Positions 43,715-52,533 of a stretch of 64,000 bases of DNA are shown piece after piece. A program made the translations under genes and the position numbers. The notes under the pieces are model-generated. The model saw only the letters and a program-made list of their open reading frames with translations. It was not told the origin of the DNA and did not search any database. Each line of letters opens with the position of its first letter. The first letter of the stretch is position 1. This stretch comes from Paracoccaceae bacterium (GTDB lineage Bacteria; Pseudomonadota; Alphaproteobacteria; Rhodobacterales; Rhodobacteraceae): contig JAGRDY010000018.1 in the NCBI GenBank assembly GCA_020446815.1, forward strand, positions 186,001 to 250,000. The letters are read 5' to 3'.

Positions 43715-43912
43715 GTCCTCCCCGCGAAAGCTGTCATTCCCGCGAAAGCCGTCCTCCCCGCGAAAGCCGTCATTCCCGCGAAAGTCGTCATCCCCGCGAA
43801 AGCGGTCATTCCCGCGAAAGCTGTCCTCCCCGCGAAAGCTGTCCTCCCCGCGAAAGCTGTCATCCCCGCGAAAGCTGTCATTCCCGCGAAAGCTGTCATT
43901 CCCGCGAAAGCG
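43715..43912. repeat. tandem array of eleven 18-bp half-palindrome units
   Basis: Eleven units of exactly 18 bp follow the pattern GTCATTCCCGCGAAAGCT, with T/C changes at a few positions (GTCCTCCCC, GTCATCCCC). Each holds the left arm of the palindrome; only the last continues to CGGG and completes it. The regular 6-codon period keeps all three frames open on both strands, so apparent proteins there are repeat artefacts. Confidence 0.92.
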
Positions 43913-44165
43913 GGAACCCGGCAGGAAGAAGGCACGCCAGTTCGGCAATCTTCAGCGGGTATGCAAAACATGACGGCGCGCCAGCACCTTCGGGCCAATC
44001 GGACCGGTGGGCGTGTCACTGGCGCGCCCCCTGATCGGTCCTCGGGCCATCCCACACCGTTGCGGCGCCGCCCATGCCTCGCTCCGCTTCCCCCTCGCGT
44101 CATTTTGTCGTAACGCAAAATCCCGCGATCGCTGCTAGGGTCACGCTGATTTGAAGGAGGCCGCC
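43913..44165. other. gap after the repeat array
   Basis: No gene is evident. GGCGCGCCAG (43975-43984) and CTGGCGCGCC (44019-44028) form an exact 10-bp inverted repeat with a 34-nt loop. The rest gives no readable signal apart from the ribosome site of the next gene. Confidence 0.5.
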
Positions 44166-44546
44166 ATGCCGTCACGCGCGCACCTGCCGCTCGTCTATTC
44201 CTGCTCGGGCTGTTCCAGCGCCGCGCAGATGGCCAATCATGTGGCCGTCAAGCTCGACCGGCAGGGTCTGGCCGAGATGTCCTGCATCGCCGGCGTCGGC
44301 GGCGATGTTCCCAAGCTCGTGCGCATTGCCAGGTCCGGCCGCCCGATCGTGGCGCTTGACGGTTGCGCGCTGGCCTGCGTGAAGAACTGCCTCGCCCGTC
44401 ACGATGTGACGCCCGCGCGCTATTTCCTGCTGTCCGATCTCGGGGTCCGCAAGCGCTACGGCACCGATTTCGACCCCGATGAGGCCGAACAGGTGCTCGC
44501 CACCGTCGCCGGTGACCTGCGCGCCGGATCCGACGCGGCGGCCTGA
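44166..44546 (+). CDS. putative zinc-binding protein (DGC domain)
   Basis: This 126-aa cytoplasmic protein has CSGCSSAAQMAN (Cys13, Cys16) and the DGC signature DGCALACVKNCL (Cys67, Cys71, Cys75), a family thought to bind zinc and often found near respiratory and denitrification genes. GAAGGAGG precedes ATG 44166, preferred over the TTG at 44151. Function unproven. Confidence 0.85.
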   Translation: MPSRAHLPLVYSCSGCSSAAQMANHVAVKLDRQGLAEMSCIAGVGGDVPKLVRIARSGRPIVALDGCALACVKNCLARHDVTPARYFLLSDLGVRKRYGTDFDPDEAEQVLATVAGDLRAGSDAAA

Positions 44547-44699
44547 GGCGCTCCGGGAGCGACCTGCAACATGCCTCATCGCCTGTGCCGCGAGAGCGCG
44601 ACGCGCGCCGGGGCATGGGCGATGCGGCAAGGCCGGCTGCTCGCCAAGAACGGCGGCTTTGGCCTGCCGCCGTCGCGGCCTGCCGGGCGTCGGCCCCGA

Positions 44700-44837
44700 T
44701 CAGTAGCCGTTCTGCGCGTCCTGGGCCTCGGTCTCGATCGCCTGGCCGGCGGTTTGCAGATCCTTGCCGGCCCCCTCGATCGTCGCGCAGGCGCTCAGGC
44801 CGGCCAGCGCCGCAAGGCCGAGAAAAAGACGAATCAT
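44700..44837 (-). CDS. entericidin-like small lipoprotein
   Basis: A 45-aa product, MIRLFLGLAALAGLSACATI at its start, has a lipoprotein signal with lipobox LSAC and a mature part (EGAGKDLQTAGQAIE) matching the entericidin A/B family. Entericidins are membrane lipoproteins once proposed as toxin/antidote pairs; single copies like this are common. It is convergent with the DGC-domain gene. Confidence 0.8.
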   Translation of the reverse strand: MIRLFLGLAALAGLSACATIEGAGKDLQTAGQAIETEAQDAQNGY

Positions 44838-44971
44838 GGCAACCCCCTGAAAAAACGCCGTTCACCGGAACCTATAGCCCGGCCCCCGCGCCAAAGCCAG
44901 CACGGGCGCGGCGGGCGGCCCAAAATCCGCCGCATTCGTTCGCTATCCTGACCCGGACACGGGAGCGAGCA

Positions 44972-45154
44972 ATGGGAAAGACTCTTGCCGCGGTGGCGGT
45001 CTTCTTGGGCCTCTACGCGCTTTATGACACGCAAGGCGCCGGCTCGCCCGCGCGGGTGAAGGCCAGCGAATTCGGCTTGTCCGGGCTTTCCGCCCCGTCA
45101 AAGGGCAAGGTCGGCGATGCCGTGCTCGGCGTCGCGGGCAAGATCGCCGAATAA
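44972..45154 (+). CDS. 60-aa protein with N-terminal membrane segment
   Basis: ATG 44972 has GGGAG upstream. The product begins MGKTLAAVAVFLGLYALYDT, a membrane anchor or uncleaved signal, followed by a short Gly/Ser/Lys-rich tail. No family is recognised. It is convergent in neither direction with a known operon; support is the ribosome site and the hydrophobic N-terminus. Confidence 0.55.
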   Translation: MGKTLAAVAVFLGLYALYDTQGAGSPARVKASEFGLSGLSAPSKGKVGDAVLGVAGKIAE

Positions 45155-45261
45155 GGCGCCGCGCGCGACCCTCAGCCCCCCCCTCGGGCAGCTATCACAA
45201 CCGATGCGCCGGGCACCCGCAGGCGCGCCGCCGGTGCGCATGGCGGTGCTGGTGGCTTCGC

Positions 45262-45350
45262 GGCTGCCGGGACGCCTGCCGGGAAGCCTGTCGGGACGCC
45301 TGTCGGGACGGATGCGGGACGGATGCGGGACGGGCGCGGGACGGATGCGG
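45262..45350. repeat. GC-rich 11/12-bp short tandem repeats
   Basis: Four 12-bp units of the form GCCTGTCGGGAC are followed by four 11-bp units of the form GGATGCGGGAC, with small changes. No gene fits; the stretch lies in the 258-bp gap before the next lipoprotein. Confidence 0.7.
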
Positions 45351-45412
45351 GCCTCCGTCGGGCGCGGCCCGCAGTTAACCTGCCCTTAACCATGACGGGC
45401 CAACCTGCCGCG

Positions 45413-45712
45413 ATGAAACGCCTTGCCGCCCTTCTGATTCTTGCCGGTTGCGGCGCCTCGCCCGACCCGAAGTTTTTTGGCGCCGCGCGCCATGAGGTCA
45501 CCAGAGGTGGAATAGATTTCGTGGTTTTTCACAAAGATACGCGGGCCGAAGTGGTGCGCCTCGGTTATCTCAGGCGTCCCCGGCGCGGCGCGGTGCCGCT
45601 TTTGATGGAACAGGCCGTGGCCGATGCGACCGGCTGCCGCGTCATCCTGGGCTCGATGAAGACGAGAATTCCGGGTGATACCGGCGAGGCGAAATTCGAC
45701 CTGGATTGCTAA
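45413..45712 (+). CDS. putative lipoprotein, 99 aa
   Basis: ATG 45413 gives MKRLAALLILAGCGAS, a lipoprotein signal with lipobox LAGC. The mature part has two Cys (ATGCRVI and the final DLDC) that could pair. The longer frame from 45323 is built from repeat DNA. The 3' end overlaps the end of the convergent esterase gene by 4 nt. Family not recognised. Confidence 0.7.
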   Translation: MKRLAALLILAGCGASPDPKFFGAARHEVTRGGIDFVVFHKDTRAEVVRLGYLRRPRRGAVPLLMEQAVADATGCRVILGSMKTRIPGDTGEAKFDLDC

Positions 45713-46482
45713 GTATTTGAATTGGATAGAAAATTGCGAACAATCGTTTCGAACTCGCGGGGTTTGTCGGCATGAAGCCAATGCCCCGCGCCGGGGATTC
45801 TGACAAGCCTGGAATTCGGAAATAACCGTTTTATTTCAATGCGATGCTCTGGTTTCACATAATCGGAATCGCCCCCCGCCAGCATCAGGACCGGCCCGCC
45901 AAAGGTTCCGTCAACCTCCGGCCAGCCCATGATCCGCGGCATTTCCCGCTCCAGAACCTTCAGATTCAACCGCCAGCGCGGAAATTCCCCTTTCAGGTCA
46001 AGAGATTGCAGCAAAAAAGCCCGCACTCCCGAATCCGCCACCACGGCCGCCAGCCGCCGGTCCGCCTCGCCCCGGCTGGCCAGCCCCGCCAGATCCAGCC
46101 CCGCCATCGCCCGCACCAGTCCTGTTTGCGAATGATCATAGGGAACGGGCGAAATATCGCCTACAATCAACTGGTTGACCAGATCTGGTCGGGTAAGTGC
46201 CAGCATCATGGCGGCCTTTCCCCCCATCGAATGACCCAAGACATCGGCAGCCACACCCTCGGCGGCAACGACATCCGCCAGATCACCGGCCATGTCGAAA
46301 TAACTGTTTGTATCGGAACGAAAACTGCTGCCATGATTGCGCATGTCCACTGACAGGACGCGCCGGTCCTCCGACATGTGCCGGGCGATGGCCCGCCAGT
46401 TTCGCGCCGACCCGAAAAGCCCGTGCGCGATCAGAAGTGGCGGGCGGTCGGTGGCGGTGCCCAGGGTGGTGAGGTCAAGCAT
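45709..46482 (-). CDS. alpha/beta-fold esterase, YbfF-like
   Basis: This 257-aa hydrolase has the oxyanion motif LLIAHGLFGSARNW, nucleophile Ser85 in LGHSMGG, an Asp in GGDSDYV and His in GAGHWLH. It resembles the YbfF/ABHD11 esterases, which cleave short acyl esters or thioesters. Physiological substrate unknown. Confidence 0.9.
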   Translation of the reverse strand: MLDLTTLGTATDRPPLLIAHGLFGSARNWRAIARHMSEDRRVLSVDMRNHGSSFRSDTNSYFDMAGDLADVVAAEGVAADVLGHSMGGKAAMMLALTRPDLVNQLIVGDISPVPYDHSQTGLVRAMAGLDLAGLASRGEADRRLAAVVADSGVRAFLLQSLDLKGEFPRWRLNLKVLEREMPRIMGWPEVDGTFGGPVLMLAGGDSDYVKPEHRIEIKRLFPNSRLVRIPGAGHWLHADKPREFETIVRNFLSNSNT

Positions 46483-46576
46483 GGGGTATTCCTAAACCAG
46501 CCTGTGCGTGGCTGCCAGCAGAGCTTGCGGTACCGGTTCGCGGCGGCATAAAAACGGGTGAAAGGGGGCGAAGCGT

Positions 46577-46948
46577 ATGAGTGGCATGGCGGTTCAGAAA
46601 ATGGCGGACAGGGTGGCCGAACTGATGGAGCAACGGCTCAGGGTGCGTGGTGTCGATCTGGCGGCCAAATTGCGGCGTGGCGCCCGCTTGCTGCCCAGAA
46701 AGGTGCGCCGGAACGCCGCGTATCTCGCACAGGCATCGAGCACGGCCCAAGTGCCGGCCATGCAGGCGCGGCTCGATCATCAACGAATCACCGATGCCTA
46801 TGACGTTTGCATCCGCTATCTGAAACCATTGGGGGCGAGCGCGCGGCGGCGGGCCTTGCTGCTGGACATGTTGCGCGGCATCTGGGCTTCGGCGCTCGTG
46901 ACCTTGACGCTTGTGCTGGTGGTGTTGGTCTGGCGTGGCTTTGTCTGA
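46577..46948 (+). CDS. conserved hypothetical, C-terminal membrane helix
   Basis: This 123-aa protein has a basic, helical N-terminal two-thirds (ELMEQRLRVRGVDLAAKLRRG) and one C-terminal membrane span (ALVTLTLVLVVLVWRGF), a tail-anchor layout. It starts at ATG 46577 or 46586. No family recognised. It is convergent with glyA, separated by a bidirectional terminator. Confidence 0.7.
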   Translation: MSGMAVQKMADRVAELMEQRLRVRGVDLAAKLRRGARLLPRKVRRNAAYLAQASSTAQVPAMQARLDHQRITDAYDVCIRYLKPLGASARRRALLLDMLRGIWASALVTLTLVLVVLVWRGFV

Positions 46949-46991
46949 AATTTCGCGCAGCCGTTAGGAGGGCGGTCAGGCCTTGCCGAAA

Positions 46992-47013
46992 AAAGGGGGC
47001 CTTGGCCCCCTTT
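46992..47013. terminator. bidirectional terminator between the hypothetical gene and glyA
   Basis: AAAGGGGGCC (46992-47001) pairs with GGCCCCCTTT (47004-47013), a 10-bp stem with flanking A and T runs on either side. It sits between two convergent genes. Confidence 0.8.
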
Positions 47014-47032
47014 CGCGAAGCGGGGCGGAGCT

Positions 47033-48328
47033 TCAGAGCCCCGGATAGAGCGGGAAACCCGCACAAAGCGTCGCCACTTCGGCCTTGACGGCCGCTTCGA
47101 TATCGGCGTTGCCGTCTCCGCCATTTTCGGCCAGGCCGTCGACTACCTTGACGATCATCCGCGCGATCTGGCGGAATTCCTCCTCGCCGAAGCCGCGGGT
47201 GGTGCCGGCCGGGGTGCCCAGACGGATGCCGGAGGTCACGAACGGCTTTTCGGGATCGAACGGCACGCCATTCTTGTTGCAGGTGATATGGGCGCGCCCG
47301 AGCGCAGCCTCGGCCGCCTTGCCGGTGACTTTCTTGGGCTGTAGGTCCGCCAGCATCAGATGGTTGTCGGTGCCGCCCGACACGATGTTGATACCCCCCT
47401 TGACCAGCTCATCCGCCATGGCGCGGGCATTCCTGACCACCTGCGCGGCATAGGTCTTGAATTCGGGGCGCAGCGCTTCGCCGAAGGCCACGGCCTTGGC
47501 CGCGATCACATGCATCAGCGGGCCGCCCTGAAGGCCCGGAAAGACGGCGGAGTTGATCTTTTTGGCGATATCGTCGTGGTTGGTCAGAATCATGCCGCCA
47601 CGCGGACCGCGCAGGGATTTGTGGGTGGTCGTGGTCACGACATGGGCATGGGGCAGGGGCGAGGGATGCTGGCCCCCGGCCACCAGACCGGCGATATGGG
47701 CCATATCCACCATGAGATAAGCCCCCACTTCATCGGCAATCTGCCGGAAGGTCTGCCAATCCCAGATTCTGCTGTAGGCGGTGCCGCCGGCGACGATCAG
47801 CTTGGGTCTGCTGGCCAGCGCCGTTTCGCGAACCTGTTCCATATCCAGCCGCTCGTCCTGCTGGCGCACCCCGTAGGACACGACCTTGAACCACTTGCCC
47901 GACATGTTGACGGGCGAGCCATGCGTCAGGTGGCCGCCGGAGTTGAGATCGAGGCCCATGAAGGTATCGCCGGGTTGCAGCAGCGCCAGGAATACCGCCT
48001 GGTTCATCTGGCTGCCGGAATTGGGCTGGACGTTGGCATGGGCGCAGTCGAAAAGCTGTTTGGCCCGCTCGATCGCCAGCGTTTCGGCGACATCGACGAA
48101 CTGGCATCCGCCATAATAGCGCTTGCCCGGATAGCCTTCGGCGTATTTGTTGGTCATCACCGAGCCCTGCGCCTCCATCACCGCGCGGCTGACGATGTTT
48201 TCGGATGCGATCAGTTCGATTTCGTCGCGCTGGCGGCCCAGTTCGGCGGTTATCGAGCCAAAGACCTCTGGATCGCGCGAGGCGAGGGTTTCGGTGAAAA
48301 ATCCGGTGTCGCGTTGGGGGGCGTTCAT
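47033..48328 (-). CDS. glyA: serine hydroxymethyltransferase
   Basis: This 431-aa PLP enzyme converts serine and tetrahydrofolate to glycine and methylene-tetrahydrofolate. The motifs [24 protein letters not shown] and [14 protein letters not shown] (PLP lysine) are intact. ATG 48328 is chosen because CAGGAG is correctly spaced to it; the in-frame ATG at 48334 is too close to the site. The longer frame reads through the upstream gap. Confidence 0.97.
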   Translation of the reverse strand: MNAPQRDTGFFTETLASRDPEVFGSITAELGRQRDEIELIASENIVSRAVMEAQGSVMTNKYAEGYPGKRYYGGCQFVDVAETLAIERAKQLFDCAHANVQPNSGSQMNQAVFLALLQPGDTFMGLDLNSGGHLTHGSPVNMSGKWFKVVSYGVRQQDERLDMEQVRETALASRPKLIVAGGTAYSRIWDWQTFRQIADEVGAYLMVDMAHIAGLVAGGQHPSPLPHAHVVTTTTHKSLRGPRGGMILTNHDDIAKKINSAVFPGLQGGPLMHVIAAKAVAFGEALRPEFKTYAAQVVRNARAMADELVKGGINIVSGGTDNHLMLADLQPKKVTGKAAEAALGRAHITCNKNGVPFDPEKPFVTSGIRLGTPAGTTRGFGEEEFRQIARMIVKVVDGLAENGGDGNADIEAAVKAEVATLCAGFPLYPGL

Positions 48329-48602
48329 GAGCATCTCCTGGGGACCAGCGGTTTCGCGGGTTCTAGCCGAGAAGGCGCGCCACGGAAAGGGAGTTTTGCG
48401 ACGGCTTTTGTCGCGGCTGCGAAGCCGGCCATGCTTCTGATTCGACCAGCGCCGGGTTTTTGACATAAAAGGGCTATTGATTGATGAACATGACTGCCGG
48501 CAGGCGGGCGCCGCCGGAGGCGGCCCGTATGACCGGGTGAAGGGGCTTGTCATGCGCGCGCCGGCAGGTGAACAATGCGCGTGTGTTCGCAAAGGTGCTC
48601 GA

Positions 48603-49370
48603 TTGTCCAAGACCCGCCGTATCTCATTCATGGCAAGCGACGGCGAGATCGCCCAACAGGCGCTTGCGGACCTGTCGGCGCGCTATGGATCGGTGCCGAT
48701 GGACAAGGCCGATGTGATCGTCGCGCTTGGCGGCGATGGGTTCATGCTGCACACGCTGCATTCGACCGAACACCTGGATGTGCCGGTCTACGGCATGAAT
48801 TGCGGAACCATCGGCTTTCTGATGAACGAATATGATGCCGGCGGGTTGGTGGCGCGGCTGAACGATGCGGTCGAAGAAGTGATAAACCCGCTGGCGATGT
48901 CGGCCACAGGCGCGGACGGGACCATTCATCAGGCGCTGGCGATAAATGAAGTGTCGATGATCCGCGCCGGGCCGCAGGCGGCGAAGCTGCGCATAAGCGT
49001 TGACGGCAAGGTCCGGATGGAAGAGCTGGTCTGTGACGGGGCGCTGGTTTGTACGCCAGCGGGATCAACCGCTTACAACTATTCGGCACATGGCCCGATC
49101 CTGCCCATCGGCGCCGACGTGCTTGCCTTGACGGCGATGGCCGCATTCCGCCCGCGGCGATGGCGCGGTGCATTGCTGCCCAAATCCGCGCGGGTCGTGA
49201 TCGAAGTGCTTGATGCCAACAAGCGCCCGGTCATGGCCGATGCCGATGGCCGTTCGGCAAGTTTGGTATTGCGTGTCGAAATCCATTCCGAGCCCGCGGT
49301 CAGGCACCGGATCCTGTTCGACCCCGGCCACGGGCTGGAAGAGCGCTTGACCCGCGAACAATTCGTCTGA
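48603..49370 (+). CDS. nadK: NAD kinase
   Basis: This 255-aa enzyme phosphorylates NAD to NADP. Motifs are [30 protein letters not shown] and [19 protein letters not shown]. The frame is open from 48477, but homologous proteins begin near the [10 protein letters not shown] segment, so TTG 48603 with an AAAGGTG upstream is proposed. ATG 48552 is the alternative and would add 17 residues. Confidence 0.9.
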   Translation: MSKTRRISFMASDGEIAQQALADLSARYGSVPMDKADVIVALGGDGFMLHTLHSTEHLDVPVYGMNCGTIGFLMNEYDAGGLVARLNDAVEEVINPLAMSATGADGTIHQALAINEVSMIRAGPQAAKLRISVDGKVRMEELVCDGALVCTPAGSTAYNYSAHGPILPIGADVLALTAMAAFRPRRWRGALLPKSARVVIEVLDANKRPVMADADGRSASLVLRVEIHSEPAVRHRILFDPGHGLEERLTREQFV

Positions 49371-49481
49371 GCCGCGGCGATGGCGTCTTTGGGAAACCCT
49401 CAGGCGCCAGAACCCCGCCACGCCTTCGGTGCTCGCGGGTGTTGGGCGAAGTTTCACGGATAAGGAATGTCGCGCAACGGC

Positions 49482-50852
49482 TTATCTCGTGTTCCTCCAG
49501 TGTTCCATCTTGCGGTAAAGCGTTGAGGGAGACACTTCCAGAATCCGTGCGGCCTTGGGCACCGATCCTCCGTAGTGGCGGATGGTTTCGTTGATCACCA
49601 GCCTTTCGATCTCGGCCAGACTGTGCCCGATCAAGCCGCTCAACCCAACGGGCAGCGACGTGTCGGCATCTTTTCCGCTTTCGCCTTCCTGCAACAGTTC
49701 AATGGGAAGCATGGCCCGCGTCACCACCGGCCCGTCATTCAGAACGACGACATGGCGGATGACATTGAGCAACTGGCGCACATTTCCCGGCCAGGGAAGC
49801 GTGCGGAAAAGCGTTTTGACATCTTCATCCAGAGCGTGAAGTTCGCGCCCTTCTTCCTTGGCGAACCGTTTCAATGCCGTTTCGGCGATGATGATGACAT
49901 CTGCATCGCGGTTGCGCAGCGGAGGCAAATGGATCGGCACGACGTGAAGCCGGTAATAGAGGTCTTCGCGGAAGTGGCCTTGCTTGACGGCTGCCAGCGG
50001 GTCGCGGTTGGTGGCGCAGACGATCCGCACATTGACCTTGCGCGGCCTGCTTGCCCCGACGGGCTGGATCGTCGACGTCTCCAGAAACCGCAAGAGCTTT
50101 GTTTGCAGGCCCAGGTTCAGTTCGCAGATTTCGTCGAGGAACAATGTCCCGCCATCGGCCGCCATGGCGGCGCCCGGCTTGTCCGATATGGCCCCGGTGA
50201 ACGAACCCTTCACATGGCCGAACACTTCGGATTCCAGCAGTTCCGAAGGGATCGCCCCACAATTCAGCGGAACGAACGGCCCCTGGCCCCGGTTGGAAAT
50301 GTCATGGACGGCCTGCGCGCAAAGCTCTTTTCCGGTGCCGCTTTCGCCGGTGATGAAGACCGTCGCCATCGACCGCGCGACCGATCGGATTTTTGCGTAG
50401 ACATCGACCATCGGCTTTGAATGGCCGATAAAGTCGCCCAAGGGCGCGACGGGGCTGGCGGGCGTATTGGCGGCCATATGGCCGCGCGTCGTCGACAGGG
50501 CGTTTTCGACGGCATTGAGGAACCTTTGTTCATCGAATGGTTTGACCAGGAATTCATGCGCGCCGGCGCGCATCGCCGCGACGGCCTTGTTGATAGATCC
50601 GTTCGCCGTGATCACGATGACGGCCGTATCCGGTTCGATGGCCAGAAAATCCCGCATCAGATCCAGGCCATCGCGATCGGGAAGTGTAAGATCGAGAAGC
50701 ACGACGAGGGGCTGGATCGATTTGAACGCGCTGAGGCCCGTGGAAGCATCGCCAGCGCAATGAACCGTGTGGCCGGCCGATTTCAGGATGGAGGCATAGA
50801 CCAGTTGTAGCGATGGCGTGTCCTCAACCAGCAGTAACGGTCTTGCGCTCAT
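49482..50852 (-). CDS. sigma-54-dependent response regulator
   Basis: This 456-aa protein has a receiver domain (1-120: Asp54, Thr82, Lys104), an AAA+ domain (about 135-370) with GESGTGKE Walker A and the sigma-54 contact loop GSFTGA, and a C-terminal Fis-type helix-turn-helix (SVPKAARILEVSPSTLYRK). It is LuxO/NtrC-like. Its ATG overlaps the kinase stop by 4 nt, so the two form one signalling pair. Target genes are not evident here. Confidence 0.93.
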   Translation of the reverse strand: MSARPLLLVEDTPSLQLVYASILKSAGHTVHCAGDASTGLSAFKSIQPLVVLLDLTLPDRDGLDLMRDFLAIEPDTAVIVITANGSINKAVAAMRAGAHEFLVKPFDEQRFLNAVENALSTTRGHMAANTPASPVAPLGDFIGHSKPMVDVYAKIRSVARSMATVFITGESGTGKELCAQAVHDISNRGQGPFVPLNCGAIPSELLESEVFGHVKGSFTGAISDKPGAAMAADGGTLFLDEICELNLGLQTKLLRFLETSTIQPVGASRPRKVNVRIVCATNRDPLAAVKQGHFREDLYYRLHVVPIHLPPLRNRDADVIIIAETALKRFAKEEGRELHALDEDVKTLFRTLPWPGNVRQLLNVIRHVVVLNDGPVVTRAMLPIELLQEGESGKDADTSLPVGLSGLIGHSLAEIERLVINETIRHYGGSVPKAARILEVSPSTLYRKMEHWRNTR

Positions 50853-52375
50853 TCGATATCACCGCGCCGCGCCCGTTCCTTGGCGACGAAATGTATCAGG
50901 CGGTCCAGCTGCGCCAAAGCTTGCGATCCTTGCATTTCAAAGCTGGTGCGGTCTTTTCGATGCGCCGCGATGTTGAGCGTCTGAGCCAGCGCCTGAAGAT
51001 GGGTTGCGCCGACAGCGCCGGCAAGGGCAATCAGTACATGGGTTTCGGCCCTGAGCGCATCGGGGTCCGATTTGGCAAGGCCGGCGATCAAGCCGCGCTC
51101 GGTGCGCCGCAAATCGGTAAAAATCCGGTCGAGCAGCTCCCTTGACGCTTCTGGTCCGGCGATCTGCATCAGCCGGTCAAAACTGTCGCGGTCGATCTCG
51201 GATCGTTCGCTGACCGCCTGGCTTGGCTCGGTGTCCGCGCCGGGCTGCCGCAGCAGGACATTGGCGATCGCCCTGCCGAATGTCTCGAGCCCTGCCAGAG
51301 GCTTGGCAAGAATCGCGTCGGCCCCCGCGGTGTAGATCGCATCCCGGTTGGCGCGCAGCACATAGGCCGTGATCGCAATGAACGGCATCTTCGAACAGTC
51401 ACCGGTCCCGGCGCGACAGGCGCGGATCACCTCGATCCCGGTCATGCGTGGCATTTCGATGTCGATCAATGCCAGATCAAATCGCTCTCTTTCCAGCCAC
51501 TGAATGGCTTCGATGCCGTCCTGGGCGATTTCGTACTGTGCGCCCATTTTCGCCAGCATATGGCCGATGATGGCCTGATTGGTAGGGTTGTCGTCGGCGA
51601 TGAGCACGCGGGTCTCGCTGAGGTCCGGCAGCTCGACGGCGGTATATGGCGCGGCGATGGTCCAGGTGTCGGGTGGCAGAACGAGACTTACCCTTGCGCC
51701 GCCGCCGGGCAGGTTTTCGACGATGACCTCGCCCCCCAGACGGCCGGTCATGTTCTTGGCGATATGCATCCCCAGCCCCAGCCCCGGCTTGCCCGCGCTG
51801 GCCGGGCGGCCCTGAAATTCGAACAGCCGATCGAGTGCGTCATCGGAAAACCCTGGCCCCTGATCGGTGACCGTGAACCGCAGCGCGCCCGTTTCGGCCA
51901 TCGCGACATCTAGCGTCACAGCGCCTTTGTCGGTGTATTTGATAGCATTCGACAAGATGTTCGACAGCACACGTTCCAGCGCGATGCGGTCCAGCGTCAG
52001 AACCGCCGGAATGTCGTCCGATGCACTGACCCGGAAAGTAAGCCCGTTTTCGGTGGCGCGCCCCGACCATCGCATTTCGATGTCATAAAGAAAACGCGGC
52101 ATCTGCAAATTGGCTGGATGCGTCGCGGCAAAGTCATCTTCGCCCAGCATCATCGCAAGCCCGTCTTCCAGCAGCCGGGCCAGAATTTCACCCGATGCTC
52201 TTACGCGCTCAAGCTGAAGCCTGGTTGCATCGTTCAGGCGTTCCTGGTCAATCAACCGCAATCCACCGATGACGTCCGACACGGCCGCCCGAAGGTCATG
52301 GCCAAGAAGCGTCATTTTCCCGGCATCGACCGAGGTTTGAGGCACCGCAGATGCCAGACCGTCATCGGTTGCCAT
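50849..52375 (-). CDS. hybrid histidine kinase with receiver and HPt domains
   Basis: This 508-aa cytoplasmic kinase has no membrane segment. It has a phospho-acceptor His26 (LLGHDLRAA), ATPase boxes SNILSNAIKYT, DQGPGF and GLGLGMHI, a receiver (about 255-375, with LALIDIEMPRMTG) and a C-terminal HPt-like helical bundle (ETHVLIALAGAVGA). The parts make an internal phosphorelay that should end on the sigma-54 regulator it overlaps. The sensed signal is unknown. Confidence 0.88.
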   Translation of the reverse strand: MATDDGLASAVPQTSVDAGKMTLLGHDLRAAVSDVIGGLRLIDQERLNDATRLQLERVRASGEILARLLEDGLAMMLGEDDFAATHPANLQMPRFLYDIEMRWSGRATENGLTFRVSASDDIPAVLTLDRIALERVLSNILSNAIKYTDKGAVTLDVAMAETGALRFTVTDQGPGFSDDALDRLFEFQGRPASAGKPGLGLGMHIAKNMTGRLGGEVIVENLPGGGARVSLVLPPDTWTIAAPYTAVELPDLSETRVLIADDNPTNQAIIGHMLAKMGAQYEIAQDGIEAIQWLERERFDLALIDIEMPRMTGIEVIRACRAGTGDCSKMPFIAITAYVLRANRDAIYTAGADAILAKPLAGLETFGRAIANVLLRQPGADTEPSQAVSERSEIDRDSFDRLMQIAGPEASRELLDRIFTDLRRTERGLIAGLAKSDPDALRAETHVLIALAGAVGATHLQALAQTLNIAAHRKDRTSFEMQGSQALAQLDRLIHFVAKERARRGDIE

Positions 52376-52533
52376 TCTGACCTCTCACTACAGCATGTGC
52401 TGCACGCAATCGTACTACAAGCAATGGTTGCATCGCCTAATGGCTTTACGCCAGGGCAGACCATTCGCCAACACTATGAACGGGTTTCAGGCCGGATATG
52501 AGCAAAAAACCGCGTTAACCGACAAATATGTCA

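Noticed and set aside
43017-43912. CRISPR array
   Set aside because: Repeats are short palindromes or contiguous 18-bp units with no unique spacers of regular length, and no cas gene is nearby.
43688-43973. Repeat-encoded proteins on both strands of the 18-bp array
   Set aside because: The 18-bp period keeps frames open automatically. The products are six-residue repeats with no ribosome site.
48460-48488. TTGACA-based promoter for nadK
   Set aside because: The -35 box is good, but the 17-nt-spaced GATGAA is a poor -10, so I did not list it.
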